Positions 29,389 through 38,764 of a stretch of 51,325 nucleotides of DNA are shown piece by piece. Position numbers and translations under genes: made by a program. The stretch covers positions 1 through 51,325 of the forward strand of contig JAHBVH010000059.1 in assembly GCA_019637645.1 (NCBI GenBank), written 5' to 3'. The notes beneath the pieces were generated by a model, which worked only from the letters and a program-made list of their open reading frames with translations, was not told the DNA's origin and searched no databases. Every line of letters starts with the position of its first letter. Position 1 is the stretch's first letter. This DNA comes from Caldilineaceae bacterium (GTDB lineage: Bacteria > Chloroflexota > Anaerolineae > Caldilineales > Caldilineaceae).

Positions 29389-29814
29389 TTAGTCAACAAT
29401 CGTCACACCCATGCTACGTGCGGTGCCTTCGACCATGCGCATGGCACTTTCCAGGCTAATCGGGCCTAGGTCACGTAGTTTTACTTCGGCAATCTCACGA
29501 ACTTGCTGGCGATTGATCTTGCCAACTTTTGTTTTGTTGGGTTCCGCGCTACCGCTTGGAATGCCAGCTGCCTTTTTGATCAGATCCCCAGCTGGTGGCG
29601 TCTTCATGATAAAGACGAAGGAATTATCCGAGAAGATCGTAATTTCAACCGGGATAACCTGTCCAATCATCGACTGCGTCCGGGCATTATATTCTTTGCA
29701 GAACGCCATAATGTTGACGCCTTGGGGACCAAGCGCGGTACCAACCGGTGGGGCTGGATTCGCTTTGCCAGCATTTAGCTGCAATTTGACAATTGCTTTG
29801 ACTTTCTTTGCCAT
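29389..29814 (-). CDS. rplK: Ribosomal protein L11
   Basis: L11 shapes the GTPase-associated region of 23S rRNA. The 141-residue length is standard. It has the [20 protein letters not shown] start, the [18 protein letters not shown] motif, [17 protein letters not shown] in the hinge and the Thr/Ala-rich C terminus ending [15 protein letters not shown] 29814 follows AAGGAG by 7 bases. The order nusG-rplK-rplA is as usual. Confidence 0.97.
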   Translation of the reverse strand: MAKKVKAIVKLQLNAGKANPAPPVGTALGPQGVNIMAFCKEYNARTQSMIGQVIPVEITIFSDNSFVFIMKTPPAGDLIKKAAGIPSGSAEPNKTKVGKINRQQVREIAEVKLRDLGPISLESAMRMVEGTARSMGVTIVD

Positions 29815-29935
29815 ACCTTACTCCTTCTGGTTCTGGTAAACGCCGATTGGCTCCCAGAGGCCAGCGGTTCAAAATAATGTTTCGACTTTATGCACTACCA
29901 GGGACAGAGGCGCTTTGCACCTAAATCATCGCCTG

Positions 29936-30577
29936 CTAGACATCGCGTTCTAATTGTAAAAAGTCAACTTCAACCGGGGTCTCCCGGTTAAAGAAACTCA
30001 CTAACACTTTGGCTTTGCCCTTATCGGCATCAATTTCTTCGACAATCCCGCTAAATTCAGCAAAAGGGCCGCTCATAATACGAACATGCTCACCAGGATT
30101 GAAACTGACCTTTAGTTTGGGGTGGTCTGACTCAATCCGCTGCATAATCTTGCCGACTTCTTCTGGACTCAGGGGTGTTGGCTTGTTGCCCATTCCCACA
30201 AACCCTGTAACCCCAGGGCTGTTGCGGACCACATACCAACTATCTTCATCCATAATCATATTGACAAGCACATAGCCAGGAAAAACGCGGCGCTCTACTT
30301 CACGGCGTACACCATTCCGAATCTCAATTTCCGTTTCTGTGGGGACAACAACTTGTAAAATGCGGTCTGTCATACCCATCGATTCTGCACGGTGTTCGAT
30401 ATTTTTCTTTACCTTATTTTCCATGCCAGAATAACTATGGATGACATACCACTGACCCACACCTTTTTCGGCTTCGGCTTCTGCATCCAATTGTGCCGCG
30501 ATCTCAGCATCCAAAGCCGCCCAGTCATCATCGGCGTTTGATTCGCCCGGTCGTAGATTGGCGGACTCGGTCGTCAC
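29936..30577 (-). CDS. nusG: Transcription antitermination factor NusG
   Basis: NusG binds RNA polymerase and couples it to Rho or the ribosome. The 213-residue product has an acidic N-terminal extension of about 40 residues, then the NGN domain (GQWYVIHSYSGMENKVKKNIEHR, VERRVFPGYVLV) and a C-terminal KOW domain (FNPGEHVRIMSGPFAEFSGIVEEID). I chose GTG 30577: AAGGAG lies 6 bases before it, whereas the in-frame ATG at 30592 overlaps that very sequence. Such an extension is common in some phyla and is probably disordered. Confidence 0.95.
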   Translation of the reverse strand: MTTESANLRPGESNADDDWAALDAEIAAQLDAEAEAEKGVGQWYVIHSYSGMENKVKKNIEHRAESMGMTDRILQVVVPTETEIEIRNGVRREVERRVFPGYVLVNMIMDEDSWYVVRNSPGVTGFVGMGNKPTPLSPEEVGKIMQRIESDHPKLKVSFNPGEHVRIMSGPFAEFSGIVEEIDADKGKAKVLVSFFNRETPVEVDFLQLERDV

Positions 30578-30743
30578 GATTTTCTCCTTCATCTATACGC
30601 TATCACGTACAACCACAAAAAGTTTGATGACCCGATGGACCTATCGCTCCCTTTGGGAAGACTTTAGAAACCATTGACAATGTCTCGCACCCATGGATAA
30701 GCCCTGCTCGAGGCGTGGCTTGGGGCGGCCATATCAACAGAAC

Positions 30744-30959
30744 CTAGAAAGCACCAATGATTAACGTGACAATCAAGCTAAAGAGTGAGTCAATACCAAA
30801 AAGCACAATGGCCGCAACCAGGGTGACAATCGAAACGACCCAGGTTAACCGGAGACCTTCCTCGCGCGTTGGCCAAGTGACTTTGGAAATTTCGGCACGC
30901 GTATCACGAAAGTAGCGGACCAGAGCGTTTTCAGGTTTTGCAGTAGTAGCACGCCCCAT
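30744..30959 (-). CDS. secE: Protein translocase subunit SecE
   Basis: SecE is the small clamp subunit of the SecYEG channel. The 71-residue product has the single-helix form: an amphipathic stretch with FRDTRAEISKVTWPTREEG, then one transmembrane helix (about 40-67). ATG 30959 follows GTGAGGA by about 4 bases. rpmG, often between tRNA-Trp and secE, is missing here. Confidence 0.95.
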   Translation of the reverse strand: MGRATTAKPENALVRYFRDTRAEISKVTWPTREEGLRLTWVVSIVTLVAAIVLFGIDSLFSLIVTLIIGAF

Positions 30960-31041
30960 TTTATCCTCACATAGCGATTCAAGCTGAACTTCTCATACAA
31001 ACTAGTATGAGCCAGCAGCAACAGACTAATAACGCTTGTTC

Positions 31042-31080
31042 TTCTAAAATAACCACCGGCGCTTAACGAACGCCGGTGGT
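31042..31080 (-). terminator. Terminator between tRNA-Trp and secE
   Basis: On the minus strand ACCACCGGCG (31071-31080) pairs perfectly with CGCCGGTGGT (31052-31061) around a 9-base loop, followed by TTATTTTAG. It lies 6 bases after tRNA-Trp. It may end the tRNA-tuf transcript or let only part of it continue into secE-nusG. Confidence 0.75.
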
Positions 31081-31085
31081 GTGAG

Positions 31086-31158
<73 letters not shown>

Positions 31159-31172
31159 ATATCGATTAGAAA

Positions 31173-31238
31173 TTTTAGGTTTGGCTCTTTAGTTTACATA
31201 GTTTCCTATCATAAACGAAGACGAGCCAAAACCTAAAA
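31173..31238 (-). other. Stem-loop in the tuf-tRNA-Trp spacer
   Basis: TTTTAGGTTTGGCTC (31173-31187) pairs with GAGCCAAAACCTAAAA (31223-31238) with one bulge around a 35-base loop. It lies 6 bases after the tuf stop and 14 before the tRNA, suiting either a processing site or a terminator for tuf. Confidence 0.6.
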
Positions 31239-31244
31239 TCTAAA

Positions 31245-32444
31245 TTACTTCAGAATTTCGGTGATGACGCCAGCCCCAACGGTGCGACCACCTTCGCGAA
31301 TGGCGAAGCGGCTACCGGTTTCCAAGGCGACGGGCGAAATCAAGGTGACACGCATGTTGATGTTGTCACCCGGCATCACCATCTCGACGCCTTCGGGTAG
31401 TTCAATCGCACCGGTAATGTCCATGGTGCGGATGTAGAACTGGGGGCGATAGCCCTTGAAGAACGGCGTGTGACGACCACCCTCTTCCTTCTTGAGGACA
31501 TAGACCTCGGCCATAAACTCGGTGTGCGGGGTGATGCTACCCGGCTTGGCCAAAACCATGCCGCGTTCGATGTCTTCGCGGTCGATACCACGCAGCAGAC
31601 AACCGACATTGTCACCGGCCATGCCCTGGTCGAGCAGCTTGCGGAACATTTCTACCCCGGTCACGGTTGTGCGACGGGTGGGGCCCAAGCCAACGATCTC
31701 GATTTCTTCCATCGGCTTGACCAAGCCACGTTCGATCCGGCCTGTCACTACCGTGCCACGACCTTTGATGCTGAAGACATCTTCGATCGGCATGAGGAAG
31801 GGCTTCTCGGTTTCGCGCACCGGCGTGGGGATGTATTCATCAACCGCCCGCATGAGCTCCCAAATCGGCGCATATTCCGGCGCATTGGGGTCCATGCTCG
31901 TGCATTCCAACACTTGCAACGCACTGCCACGGATAATCGGAATATCATCGCCGGGGAAGTTATAGCTGTCGAGCAATTCGCGCAGCTCCATCTCCACCAA
32001 TTCCAGCAGCTCTTCGTCGTCCATCATGTCCACTTTGTTCAGGAAGACGACCATGGCTGGCACTTCCACCTGACGCGCCAACAAAATGTGTTCGCGGGTC
32101 TGCGGCATCGGGCCATCGGGCGCGGCAACCACCAGAATCGCACCGTCCATCTGCGCGGCACCGGTGATCATGTTCTTAATATAGTCAGCATGACCAGGGC
32201 AGTCCACATGCGCATAGTGCCGGGTCTCGGTTTGGTATTCCACATGCGAAATCGCAATCGTGATCCCACGGGCCCGTTCTTCCGGCGCATTGTCGATTTG
32301 ATCGAAGCGGCGGAAATCGGCCCACCCCTTCAACGCCAAGGTCTTGGTAATCGCAGCGGTCAGCGATGTCTTGCCATGGTCAATATGACCAATCGTCCCC
32401 ACGTTCACATGAGGTTTTGTCCGCTCAAATACTGCTTTGGACAT
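31245..32444 (-). CDS. tuf: Elongation factor Tu
   Basis: EF-Tu delivers aminoacyl-tRNA to the ribosome. The 399-residue chain contains all G motifs: GHIDHGKT (usual GHVDHGKT with Val to Ile), the effector loop [23 protein letters not shown] and the GSAL motif. Domain II has [13 protein letters not shown] and domain III the [15 protein letters not shown] block. ATG 32444 follows AAGGAGG by 9 bases. It follows three tRNA genes, matching the thrU-tyrU-glyT-thrT-tufB layout of enterobacteria without the glycine tRNA. Confidence 0.98.
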   Translation of the reverse strand: MSKAVFERTKPHVNVGTIGHIDHGKTSLTAAITKTLALKGWADFRRFDQIDNAPEERARGITIAISHVEYQTETRHYAHVDCPGHADYIKNMITGAAQMDGAILVVAAPDGPMPQTREHILLARQVEVPAMVVFLNKVDMMDDEELLELVEMELRELLDSYNFPGDDIPIIRGSALQVLECTSMDPNAPEYAPIWELMRAVDEYIPTPVRETEKPFLMPIEDVFSIKGRGTVVTGRIERGLVKPMEEIEIVGLGPTRRTTVTGVEMFRKLLDQGMAGDNVGCLLRGIDREDIERGMVLAKPGSITPHTEFMAEVYVLKKEEGGRHTPFFKGYRPQFYIRTMDITGAIELPEGVEMVMPGDNINMRVTLISPVALETGSRFAIREGGRTVGAGVITEILK

Positions 32445-32559
32445 TAGAAAATGCCTCCTTGAATTCGATAAAAGTATGTATCGGACTCTTTTGGTGGAGC
32501 CCCCTAAATGGTGTTGCCGCCAAAGCGAGTCGCTATGCCAAATAGGGCCATAAAGTAGG

Positions 32560-32632
<73 letters not shown>

Positions 32633-32724
32633 CCATACATACGATTGTAGACTTTGCTGGTTATTCAGTGTTCTTTCTAGTTTTTCTCGAAAGAACAACA
32701 AACAAACCATCTACAACCATATAG

Positions 32725-32806
32725 TGGGCAGGGGCGGATTCGAACCACCGTAGGCGTAGCCAGCTGATTTACAGTCAGCCCCCTTTGTCCACTCGGGTAC
32801 CTGCCC
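32725..32806 (-). tRNA. tRNA-Tyr (GTA anticodon)
   Basis: An 82-base class II tRNA with acceptor GGGCAGG-CCTGCCC, anticodon stem CTGA-TCAG with loop CTGTAAA, a long variable arm (GGCTACGCC region) and T loop TTCGAAT. Discriminator A. CCA is not encoded. The long variable arm fits bacterial tRNA-Tyr. Confidence 0.95.
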
Positions 32807-32878
32807 ATGATTTAAGAACATGTCGACGAATGATACGCTTTCGACAGCTACAGTCGATTCTTCTTGACTATCGACTAG

Positions 32879-32951
32879 AGCCGACGACCGGAATCGAACC
32901 GGTAACCTCCTGTTTACAAGACAGGTGCTCTGCCGGTTGAGCTACGTCGGC
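32879..32951 (-). tRNA. tRNA-Thr (TGT anticodon)
   Basis: A 73-base cloverleaf: acceptor GCCGACG-CGTCGGC, anticodon stem CCTGT-ACAGG with loop CTTGTAA, T arm ACCGG-TTCGATT-CCGGT, discriminator T. First gene of the tRNA-tuf transcript. Confidence 0.95.
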
Positions 32952-33089
32952 ACACTGCTGTTCGTTCCTTGACTCTTTACTCGGTTGCTTGCCTATTTTT
33001 CTGACCAATAAACTTGGCAGAAAAACAAATTTTTGACCGGTTTGCACTCAAATAAAAGCTATAAAAGCGCAAGTGGCGAACGATAGAGC

Positions 33090-33117
33090 ATTATATCACA
33101 TCTGTTTCTTAGGTCAA
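33090..33117 (-). promoter_or_regulatory. Promoter of the tRNA-tuf operon
   Basis: On the minus strand TTGACC (33112-33117), 16 bases, TATAAT (33090-33095). The predicted start near 33083 is about 130 bases before the first tRNA, leaving a 5' leader that would be trimmed. No other strong promoter lies between the LysM gene and the tRNAs. Confidence 0.7.
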
Positions 33118-33176
33118 ATTGGGAGAGGTGTGGTTGACAAAAGAATTATGTGGTTATGCCCCTGCGTTTGGCCTCT

Positions 33177-34163
33177 CTATTCCTGACCAGGAATCATCAA
33201 CTCCTGACCAACGTAGATCGAATCGGGATTAGCGATATTGTTGAAAGCGATAATCTCTTGGGCACTGACCCCATATTGTTGCGCAATCGCGCTTAAACTT
33301 TCCCCTGATTGCACCGTGTGTACACGTCCTAGCGCACGGGCCGCATCAATCGCCGAGATGCCGGGGATCGTCAATTGCTGACCAGCACGCAATTGGTTGC
33401 GATTGGCAATGTTATTGGCGCTAGCCAGGGCAGTGGCATCGACGCCATATTTCTGGGCAATGCCCGTTAAGGTCTCGCCAGGTTGGACAACATGGGTTAC
33501 GCTGCTACCGCTGTTTGCGTCAGCCGTACTAGCGCCTGCACCTGGATTGGTACTAGCGGCTGGGGTGGGGGCAATATAGTTAGGAATTTCTAGCTCTTGT
33601 CCGATAAAGACATTATTGGGATTTTGTAGATTGTTGGCCTCCATGATGGAGACTGCACTAACGCCAAATTGCTGGGCAATGCTTCCTAAGCTGTCCCCTT
33701 CTTGGATGGTGTAGCGATAGGGCGCTGGGGTGGGTGTTGGTGCACCTTCTGCCGTAATCCCTTCGCTGTAGGGCATCTGTAAGATCTGACCAACAAAAAT
33801 ATTATCATCTAGCAGGTAGTTGAGTTGACGAATGGTCTCTACGGTGACCCCAAATTTTTGTGCAACCGAGAGCAACGTATCCCCAGCGGTGACATAGTAG
33901 TCAATGGTGGTTGGGACCAACTGCGCCGCTGTCGGCGTGCCAGAAGTGACCACGCTAGTTGCTGTTACCTCTACTGCGCCAACCGTGACAACTGGATCAA
34001 GATTTTGCGAACCTGTGATAACACTGATTTCGGCCTCAGCCGCCGTGGCGGTCGGTTGTGGGGTTGACCGATTTCGTGTACAACCAGCAATGAAACCAAA
34101 GGTGACTAGGCAGATGCCCGTGGTCAGCGTGAGACGCATTAGAGCAATACGGTAGGTAACCAT
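33177..34163 (-). CDS. Lipoprotein with four LysM domains
   Basis: LysM domains bind peptidoglycan or other N-acetylglucosamine polymers. The 328-residue product has a signal peptide with lipobox FIAGC (Cys28), a disordered Thr/Ala-rich spacer, and four LysM domains at about 88-132, 148-192, 222-266 and 281-325. Each has the YxVxxGDTLxxIAxxFGV start and a GQxLxIP end. Pro/Thr linkers join them. No catalytic domain is attached. ATG 34163 follows AGAGAG by 4 bases. It is read toward the tRNA genes and could be a surface anchor or scaffold. Confidence 0.9.
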   Translation of the reverse strand: MVTYRIALMRLTLTTGICLVTFGFIAGCTRNRSTPQPTATAAEAEISVITGSQNLDPVVTVGAVEVTATSVVTSGTPTAAQLVPTTIDYYVTAGDTLLSVAQKFGVTVETIRQLNYLLDDNIFVGQILQMPYSEGITAEGAPTPTPAPYRYTIQEGDSLGSIAQQFGVSAVSIMEANNLQNPNNVFIGQELEIPNYIAPTPAASTNPGAGASTADANSGSSVTHVVQPGETLTGIAQKYGVDATALASANNIANRNQLRAGQQLTIPGISAIDAARALGRVHTVQSGESLSAIAQQYGVSAQEIIAFNNIANPDSIYVGQELMIPGQE

Positions 34164-34398
34164 AAGTCTCTCTTTGTAAAAACTTGATGCCGAGCTTTGG
34201 ATCGAGGCATGATCGCAAAATTAGCTTACGATGACAGAATAAATTCTACGCTCCTGGATAATAACACATGCTGGCAGGTGATGCAAGGATTTCTTAGGTT
34301 GCATCAATTGCCGACTTTGCTGCCGCGGTCGAAGGCCCTCCAAAGCCTTATTGCTTAAAGTCTAGAAATTGTCCTGGTTTTGCAAAGATTGTGTATAA

Positions 34399-34433
34399 AC
34401 CTACCGAACAGTAGGTAGAAAATTCGCTATGAT
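34399..34433 (+). promoter_or_regulatory. Likely operator and promoter of the TetR-exporter operon
   Basis: ACCTAC-CGAACA-GTAGGT (34399-34416) is an inverted repeat typical of TetR-family operators. A TATGAT (34428-34433) lies 11 bases after it, so the palindrome would occupy the promoter spacer and block polymerase when bound. No good -35 hexamer is seen. The site is 82 bases before the TetR start. Confidence 0.6.
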
Positions 34434-34514
34434 AGAGCCAGGAATGGGACAAGCAAGCCGGTAAGCCGACTAGGTCCTGCGTGCGTAGGTAGCCATCCGG
34501 AAGGAGTAGCGACG

Positions 34515-35117
34515 TTGGCAGCAGCAACCGAAAGCATCCCTAACGATGCACGGCAGCGCGTTTTGGATGTGGCCGAAGAACTTTTTATGCAGCGGGGATA
34601 CCAGTCGATCACCTTGCGTGATGTGGCCGATGCCCTTGAAATGCGTCAAGCCTCGCTCTACTATCATTTTCCCGAAGGCAAGGAGCAACTTTTTGTGGCC
34701 GTTGCCACGCGCACTTTTGAACGGCATCGGCGTGGCATGGTAGCGGCGGTAGCGGCGGCCCCTGCCGAAGTGGGCGCACAATTACAGGCGATTGCTGCTT
34801 GGTTTGCTTCGCAACCTCCTCTGAACCTGCTGGCTATGATCCATGCAGATATGCCTGCTCTAACGCCTGCTTTGCGTCAGCATGTGGGTCGCGTGGCCTA
34901 TGACGCGATGTTCACACCCTTGCGCCAGCTTTTTCTGGCTGCGCAACGGCGTGGTGAAATTCGATCCATTCATCCAGATTTGTTAGCAGGCAGCTTTTTG
35001 ACCTTGTTGGACGGGTTGAACCATGCGGTTCATCAAGAAGGTGCCCCACCCCGTCGGGTTATGGTTGATGAAATTATTACCATCTTGCTAGATGGTATCC
35101 GACCCCGGCTTGGGTAG
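34515..35117 (+). CDS. TetR family transcriptional regulator
   Basis: The 200-residue product has the TetR DNA-binding domain at about 12-58 (ARQRVLDVAEELFMQRGYQSITLRDVA then ASLYYHFPEGKEQLF), followed by an all-helical ligand domain resembling TetR C-terminal families. The start is TTG 34515, fixed by AAGGAG 8 bases upstream; no ATG is nearby in frame. It is followed after 63 bases by an exporter operon on the same strand, so it most likely represses itself and that exporter in response to an exported compound. Confidence 0.92.
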   Translation: MAAATESIPNDARQRVLDVAEELFMQRGYQSITLRDVADALEMRQASLYYHFPEGKEQLFVAVATRTFERHRRGMVAAVAAAPAEVGAQLQAIAAWFASQPPLNLLAMIHADMPALTPALRQHVGRVAYDAMFTPLRQLFLAAQRRGEIRSIHPDLLAGSFLTLLDGLNHAVHQEGAPPRRVMVDEIITILLDGIRPRLG

Positions 35118-35180
35118 GCACGGCAGGTCGTTGTGACTAAAGCATCTTTTCTCTTTATTCTTCCGCAATAGGAAAAATTT

Positions 35181-36515
35181 ATGAAACGCTGGTTGATCAG
35201 TGGACTGGTTGTTTTGCTCTTCGTTGGGGGTGGTGGCTATCTTGCGGTGCAGCGTGGGCTAATTCCCATGGGCGCACCGCCGAATCTAGTCGATAGTAGC
35301 GTTTCAGGCGGTATGCCAGCAAGCGCGCCAGCAAGCGTAGCTGCCCCACCTAGGGTTATGGCGGATGCGCGGCTGGTGCCAGCACAGCGGGCTGATGTAA
35401 GCCTTGCGGTTGGTGGAATCGTAACCGAAATTCTGGTCCGCGAAGGTGATCAAGTCCTTGCTGGGCAGTTGTTGGTGCGGCTCAATGATAGCCAGCAGAA
35501 GGTGGCCGTTGTGCGGGCCCAAGCTGACCTTGACCGCGCCCAAGCTCAATTACAGGAGTTGCTGGCTCCCCCGCGCCCCGAAGCGATTGCCCAAGCCGAG
35601 GCTGCGCTCAATGCCGCCCAAGCACGCTATGCCCAACTGGCTGGAGCCGCGTTGCCGGGGAATATTGCTGCGGCAGAAGCGGCTGTGAATGTTTCACAGG
35701 CTGGCCTGGCTAAAGTGCTAGAAGGCGCTAGTGAACAGCAATTGATTGCGGCGAGGGCCGATCTTGCCAATGCGGAAGCGATCCTAAAACAAGCCCAGAG
35801 TGCCTATAATCTGGTGAAATGGCGCAATGATCTGGGCGCTACCCCCCAGTCTGCGGCGCTACAGCAAGCCACCAATACCTATGAGGCCGCCAAAGCACGT
35901 CTGGCGGATCTGGAGCGGGGGGCAAGCCAAGCCGATGTGGCCGGGGCTAATGCCCAGGTCCGTCAGGCCCAGGCCCAACTGCAGACGCTCCGCAATGCCA
36001 TGCCTGCCGAAGTGACAGCCGCGCAAGCCGATGTCAATGCCCAACAGGCACAACTGGATCTGCTGCTCGCTGGTGCCCGCCGCGAAACGATTGCGGTGGC
36101 CGAAGCCCAAGTCGCCGCGTCCACCGCGGCCTTGCAAGCCGCATTGGTCACCCTAGGGGAGACCGAACTGCGCGCACCCTTTGCCGGTACGGTTGCTGCG
36201 CTCAACATTGCGGTCGGTGAACAGGCCGCAGCTGGGGCGGCGTTGTTACAATTGGCCGATCTGACGACTTGGGAAATTGAAACCGAGGACCTGACTGAAC
36301 TGGATGTGGTTGGCATTGCCCCAGGGCGCGAAGTCGCCCTGACCTTTGATGCCATTCCTGATCTTGCCCTCAGCGGGGTGGTAAAACGAATCCGTCCAAT
36401 CGGAGAAGATAATCGGGGTGATATTGTCTATACCGTGGTGATTGACCCCGCCCAACAAGATCCCCGTTTCTTGTGGAATATGACTACCGTGGTCATCCTA
36501 CAAAAGCCGTCCTGA
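35181..36515 (+). CDS. HlyD-type membrane fusion protein
   Basis: The periplasmic adaptor of an ABC exporter. The 444-residue product has an N-terminal membrane anchor (about 4-22), a biotinyl-lipoyl half (LVRLNDSQQKVAVVRAQADL follows GGIVTEILVREGDQV), a very long Ala/Gln-rich coiled coil (about 110-310) with imperfect repeats such as AEAALNAAQARYAQL, the second lipoyl half (LRAPFAGTVAALNIAVGEQ), and a beta-barrel. The coiled coil is longer than in many relatives. ATG 35181 follows AGGA by 7 bases. The adaptor-permease-ATPase order resembles the DevBCA exporters of cyanobacteria. Confidence 0.9.
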   Translation: MKRWLISGLVVLLFVGGGGYLAVQRGLIPMGAPPNLVDSSVSGGMPASAPASVAAPPRVMADARLVPAQRADVSLAVGGIVTEILVREGDQVLAGQLLVRLNDSQQKVAVVRAQADLDRAQAQLQELLAPPRPEAIAQAEAALNAAQARYAQLAGAALPGNIAAAEAAVNVSQAGLAKVLEGASEQQLIAARADLANAEAILKQAQSAYNLVKWRNDLGATPQSAALQQATNTYEAAKARLADLERGASQADVAGANAQVRQAQAQLQTLRNAMPAEVTAAQADVNAQQAQLDLLLAGARRETIAVAEAQVAASTAALQAALVTLGETELRAPFAGTVAALNIAVGEQAAAGAALLQLADLTTWEIETEDLTELDVVGIAPGREVALTFDAIPDLALSGVVKRIRPIGEDNRGDIVYTVVIDPAQQDPRFLWNMTTVVILQKPS

Positions 36516-36549
36516 GCGTCCTGTAAAAACCAACTTTGGATAAAGAACG

Positions 36550-37707
36550 ATGTTAGCAATCTACCTTGCCCTCAAAGAAATCTGGCATAGCAAAGGGCGC
36601 TTTCTCTTGATCGGCCTGATCGTGGCCTTGATCACCACGCTGGTTCTCTTTATTGCCGCGCTCGCTGAAGGGTTGGGCAATGGCAACCGTGAATATATCC
36701 AAAAACTCAACGGCGAGTTGTTGGTCTATCAGGCCAATGTCGATCTCTCCATTCCCAGCAGCCGCATTGGGCGGTCAACCCTGAATGCCCTCCGCCGCGT
36801 AGAAGGAGTGGCCGATGTCGGACAGGTCTTTTTTGCCGATGCAACCGTTGTCTTTGCCGACGGCCAGGAGGATCTCGATATTTCGCTTTTGGGGGTTGAA
36901 CCGGGCCGGCCTGGCGAGCCCGCCGCGCGCCAAGGGCACGGGCTGGGACGTAGCCGCAGCAACGAAGTGGTGATCGACGGCAATATCGCCGCACGCCGCC
37001 AAGTGAAGGTGGGCGACACCCTGCGCATCAAAGTGACCCAAGGCACTGATGAAGAGTTCTATGATCTAACCGTGGTGGGGATTAGTGACGGGCGGCAATA
37101 CTTTCTCCGCCCCTCGATCTTTGTACCCTACCTCACTTGGGATAAAGTACGCCCCAAAGGCGAGACCGAGGGGAGTGACGGCGAATTGGTCTCCAATATT
37201 GCGGTCGTCAAGCTGCGCGATGCCAATGCCGAGGCTTCCATGGCGGCGCGCTTGACCCAAGAAGTCGCCAAGATCCAAGTGGTGGACCGGGTCACGGCCT
37301 ATGAAGCAACGCCGGGCTATTCTGCCCAGCAGAGCACCCTGGATACACAGCGCTACTTTACCTTCTTTATCGGGATCTTGGTGATCGGCGGCTTTTTTCA
37401 GATCCAGACCTTACAGAAGGTCGCGCAGATTGGCATGTTGAAGGCCATCGGCGCGTCGAATTGGACCATTGCCTTGGCTGCCATTACGCAAATTGTCGCC
37501 ATCAATGCGCTGGGGGTCGTCTTGGGTGCCGCCGGTTCCCTCTTGCTAGGCGCTAGTTTTCCACCAGGTATTCCCATTGTGTTTACGGGTGACGCCGTGG
37601 CAACTGCGGTGGCGGCGCTGATGTTGATCGGCCCGGCGGGGGGACTGGTCTCGGTTTGGGCTTTGCTAAAAATCGAGCCCCTGACAGCTTTGGGCTTGGC
37701 GCAGTAG
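36550..37707 (+). CDS. ABC exporter permease (FtsX/DevC type)
   Basis: The 385-residue product has a membrane helix at about 18-42, a large extracytoplasmic domain (about 45-270), and three further helices near the C terminus, the MacB/FtsX topology. The IGMLKAIGAS motif in the second-helix loop is typical of FtsX permeases and contacts the ATPase. The periplasmic domain is of the MacB core type. It lies 34 bases after the adaptor gene. Confidence 0.9.
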   Translation: MLAIYLALKEIWHSKGRFLLIGLIVALITTLVLFIAALAEGLGNGNREYIQKLNGELLVYQANVDLSIPSSRIGRSTLNALRRVEGVADVGQVFFADATVVFADGQEDLDISLLGVEPGRPGEPAARQGHGLGRSRSNEVVIDGNIAARRQVKVGDTLRIKVTQGTDEEFYDLTVVGISDGRQYFLRPSIFVPYLTWDKVRPKGETEGSDGELVSNIAVVKLRDANAEASMAARLTQEVAKIQVVDRVTAYEATPGYSAQQSTLDTQRYFTFFIGILVIGGFFQIQTLQKVAQIGMLKAIGASNWTIALAAITQIVAINALGVVLGAAGSLLLGASFPPGIPIVFTGDAVATAVAALMLIGPAGGLVSVWALLKIEPLTALGLAQ

Positions 37708-37732
37708 GGTTGTGCTGCCTGATGGGAAAATA

Positions 37733-37803
37733 GGACGCGGATTTACGCAGCGGAACGCGGATAAAATCAGCGAACATCTGCTGCATCTGAAAAATCCGCG
37801 TCC
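37733..37803. repeat. Inverted repeat between permease and ATPase genes
   Basis: GGACGCGGATTT (37733-37744) and AAATCCGCGTCC (37792-37803) are perfect 12-base inverted arms. An internal GAACGCGGAT repeats part of the arm. Similar CGCGGATTACGC-type repeats are dispersed in several phyla. It splits an otherwise tight operon with a 176-base gap and may limit expression of the ATPase gene. Confidence 0.75.
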
Positions 37804-37883
37804 GCGTTGCAGTCGTATCGGTGAAACGCGGTTGGTAGTACCCAAGGAATAGGCGCGGTGGGCAGAACAGAAAAGGATAGCGC

Positions 37884-38612
37884 ATGGAAATGGTGTTACA
37901 GGCTGAAGGCGTGACCAAATTGTATGGCAGCGGGACAAACATAGTGCGTGCCGTGGATGAGGTGTCGCTGGCGATTGCTCCCGGCGAATTTGTGGCCTTG
38001 GTCGGGCCAAGCGGCTCGGGCAAGACCAGTATGCTGGCGATGTTGGCCGGGTTGCTTAAACCATCGAACGGTAGTATCCGCATTGCTGGTGAAGATCTCA
38101 CGCGTATGAGTGAGGCCAAGCGGACTCGTTTTCGTGGGCAGGCGATTGGCTTTGCCTTTCAGTCGAATAACTTGGTACCCTACCTAACGGCGCGCGAAAA
38201 TGTAGAGTTGATGTTGCGGCTCAATGGCAAGCTCAATCGCACCAGTTGCCAGCGGGCCGAAGCATTGCTGGCGCGCCTTGGCTTGGGTGAACGGATGGGC
38301 AACTATCCGGGGCAACTTTCGGGGGGGCAACAACAGCGGGTAGCGATTGCCCGCGCCTTGATCCACGAACCTGAAATCGTCCTGGCCGACGAACCAACGG
38401 CTAGCTTGGATACTGAGCGCGCCAACCAAGTGGTCGAGACCTTTGCCGAACTGATCCACGAACAGCGGCGGGCTGGCATTATGGTGACGCACGATCTGCG
38501 GATGTGTAAATATGTCGATCGGGTGATCCGTATGATGGATGGGAAAGTCAATCAAGTTTTGGCGACACGGGCCGAAATCGACGCGTTGGCAAATATGTAC
38601 GCCGCGGCCTGA
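37884..38612 (+). CDS. ABC exporter ATPase (LolD/MacB type)
   Basis: Powers the exporter formed with the two preceding genes. The 242-residue product has Walker A GPSGSGKT (41-48), the Q-loop (FAFQSNNLVP), signature LSGGQQQR (145-152), Walker B IVLADE with Glu170, and the H-loop THD. ATG 37884 follows AAAGGA by about 6 bases. LolD/MacB-type ATPases pair with FtsX-type permeases, as here. The substrate is unknown; the DevBCA relatives export glycolipids. Confidence 0.92.
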   Translation: MEMVLQAEGVTKLYGSGTNIVRAVDEVSLAIAPGEFVALVGPSGSGKTSMLAMLAGLLKPSNGSIRIAGEDLTRMSEAKRTRFRGQAIGFAFQSNNLVPYLTARENVELMLRLNGKLNRTSCQRAEALLARLGLGERMGNYPGQLSGGQQQRVAIARALIHEPEIVLADEPTASLDTERANQVVETFAELIHEQRRAGIMVTHDLRMCKYVDRVIRMMDGKVNQVLATRAEIDALANMYAAA

Positions 38613-38657
38613 ACTACCTTGAAAAGAGGAAGGATGGCTGCGTAGAGGTGCTGGGCC

Positions 38658-38764
38658 GTCTTCCAGAAAGGGGCAGGCGTTGGCAGGTCTTCGAGAAAAG
38701 GGCGTACCCCTTCCTGGAAGACCCAATGCCTATGACGCCTCACCCGCAGCGCGGCGGGTGTTTT
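38658..38764 (+). terminator. Hairpin cluster ending the exporter operon
   Basis: CACCCGC, AGCGC, GGCGGGTG then TTTT (38741-38764) is an intrinsic terminator on the plus strand, touching the stop codon of the converging ilvE gene. Before it lies a 16-base inverted repeat with one mismatch (38658-38673 and 38707-38722, GTCTTCCAGAAAGGGG), with a third related half (GTCTTCGAGAAAAGGG) in its loop. Confidence 0.75.

Noticed and set aside
30960..31085. rpmG between tRNA-Trp and secE
   Set aside because: The space holds only a terminator hairpin; no L33-like frame in either strand.
31470..32447. Long plus-strand frame opposite tuf
   Set aside because: It is antisense to a highly conserved gene and has no family; long shadow frames are expected from the codon use of tuf.
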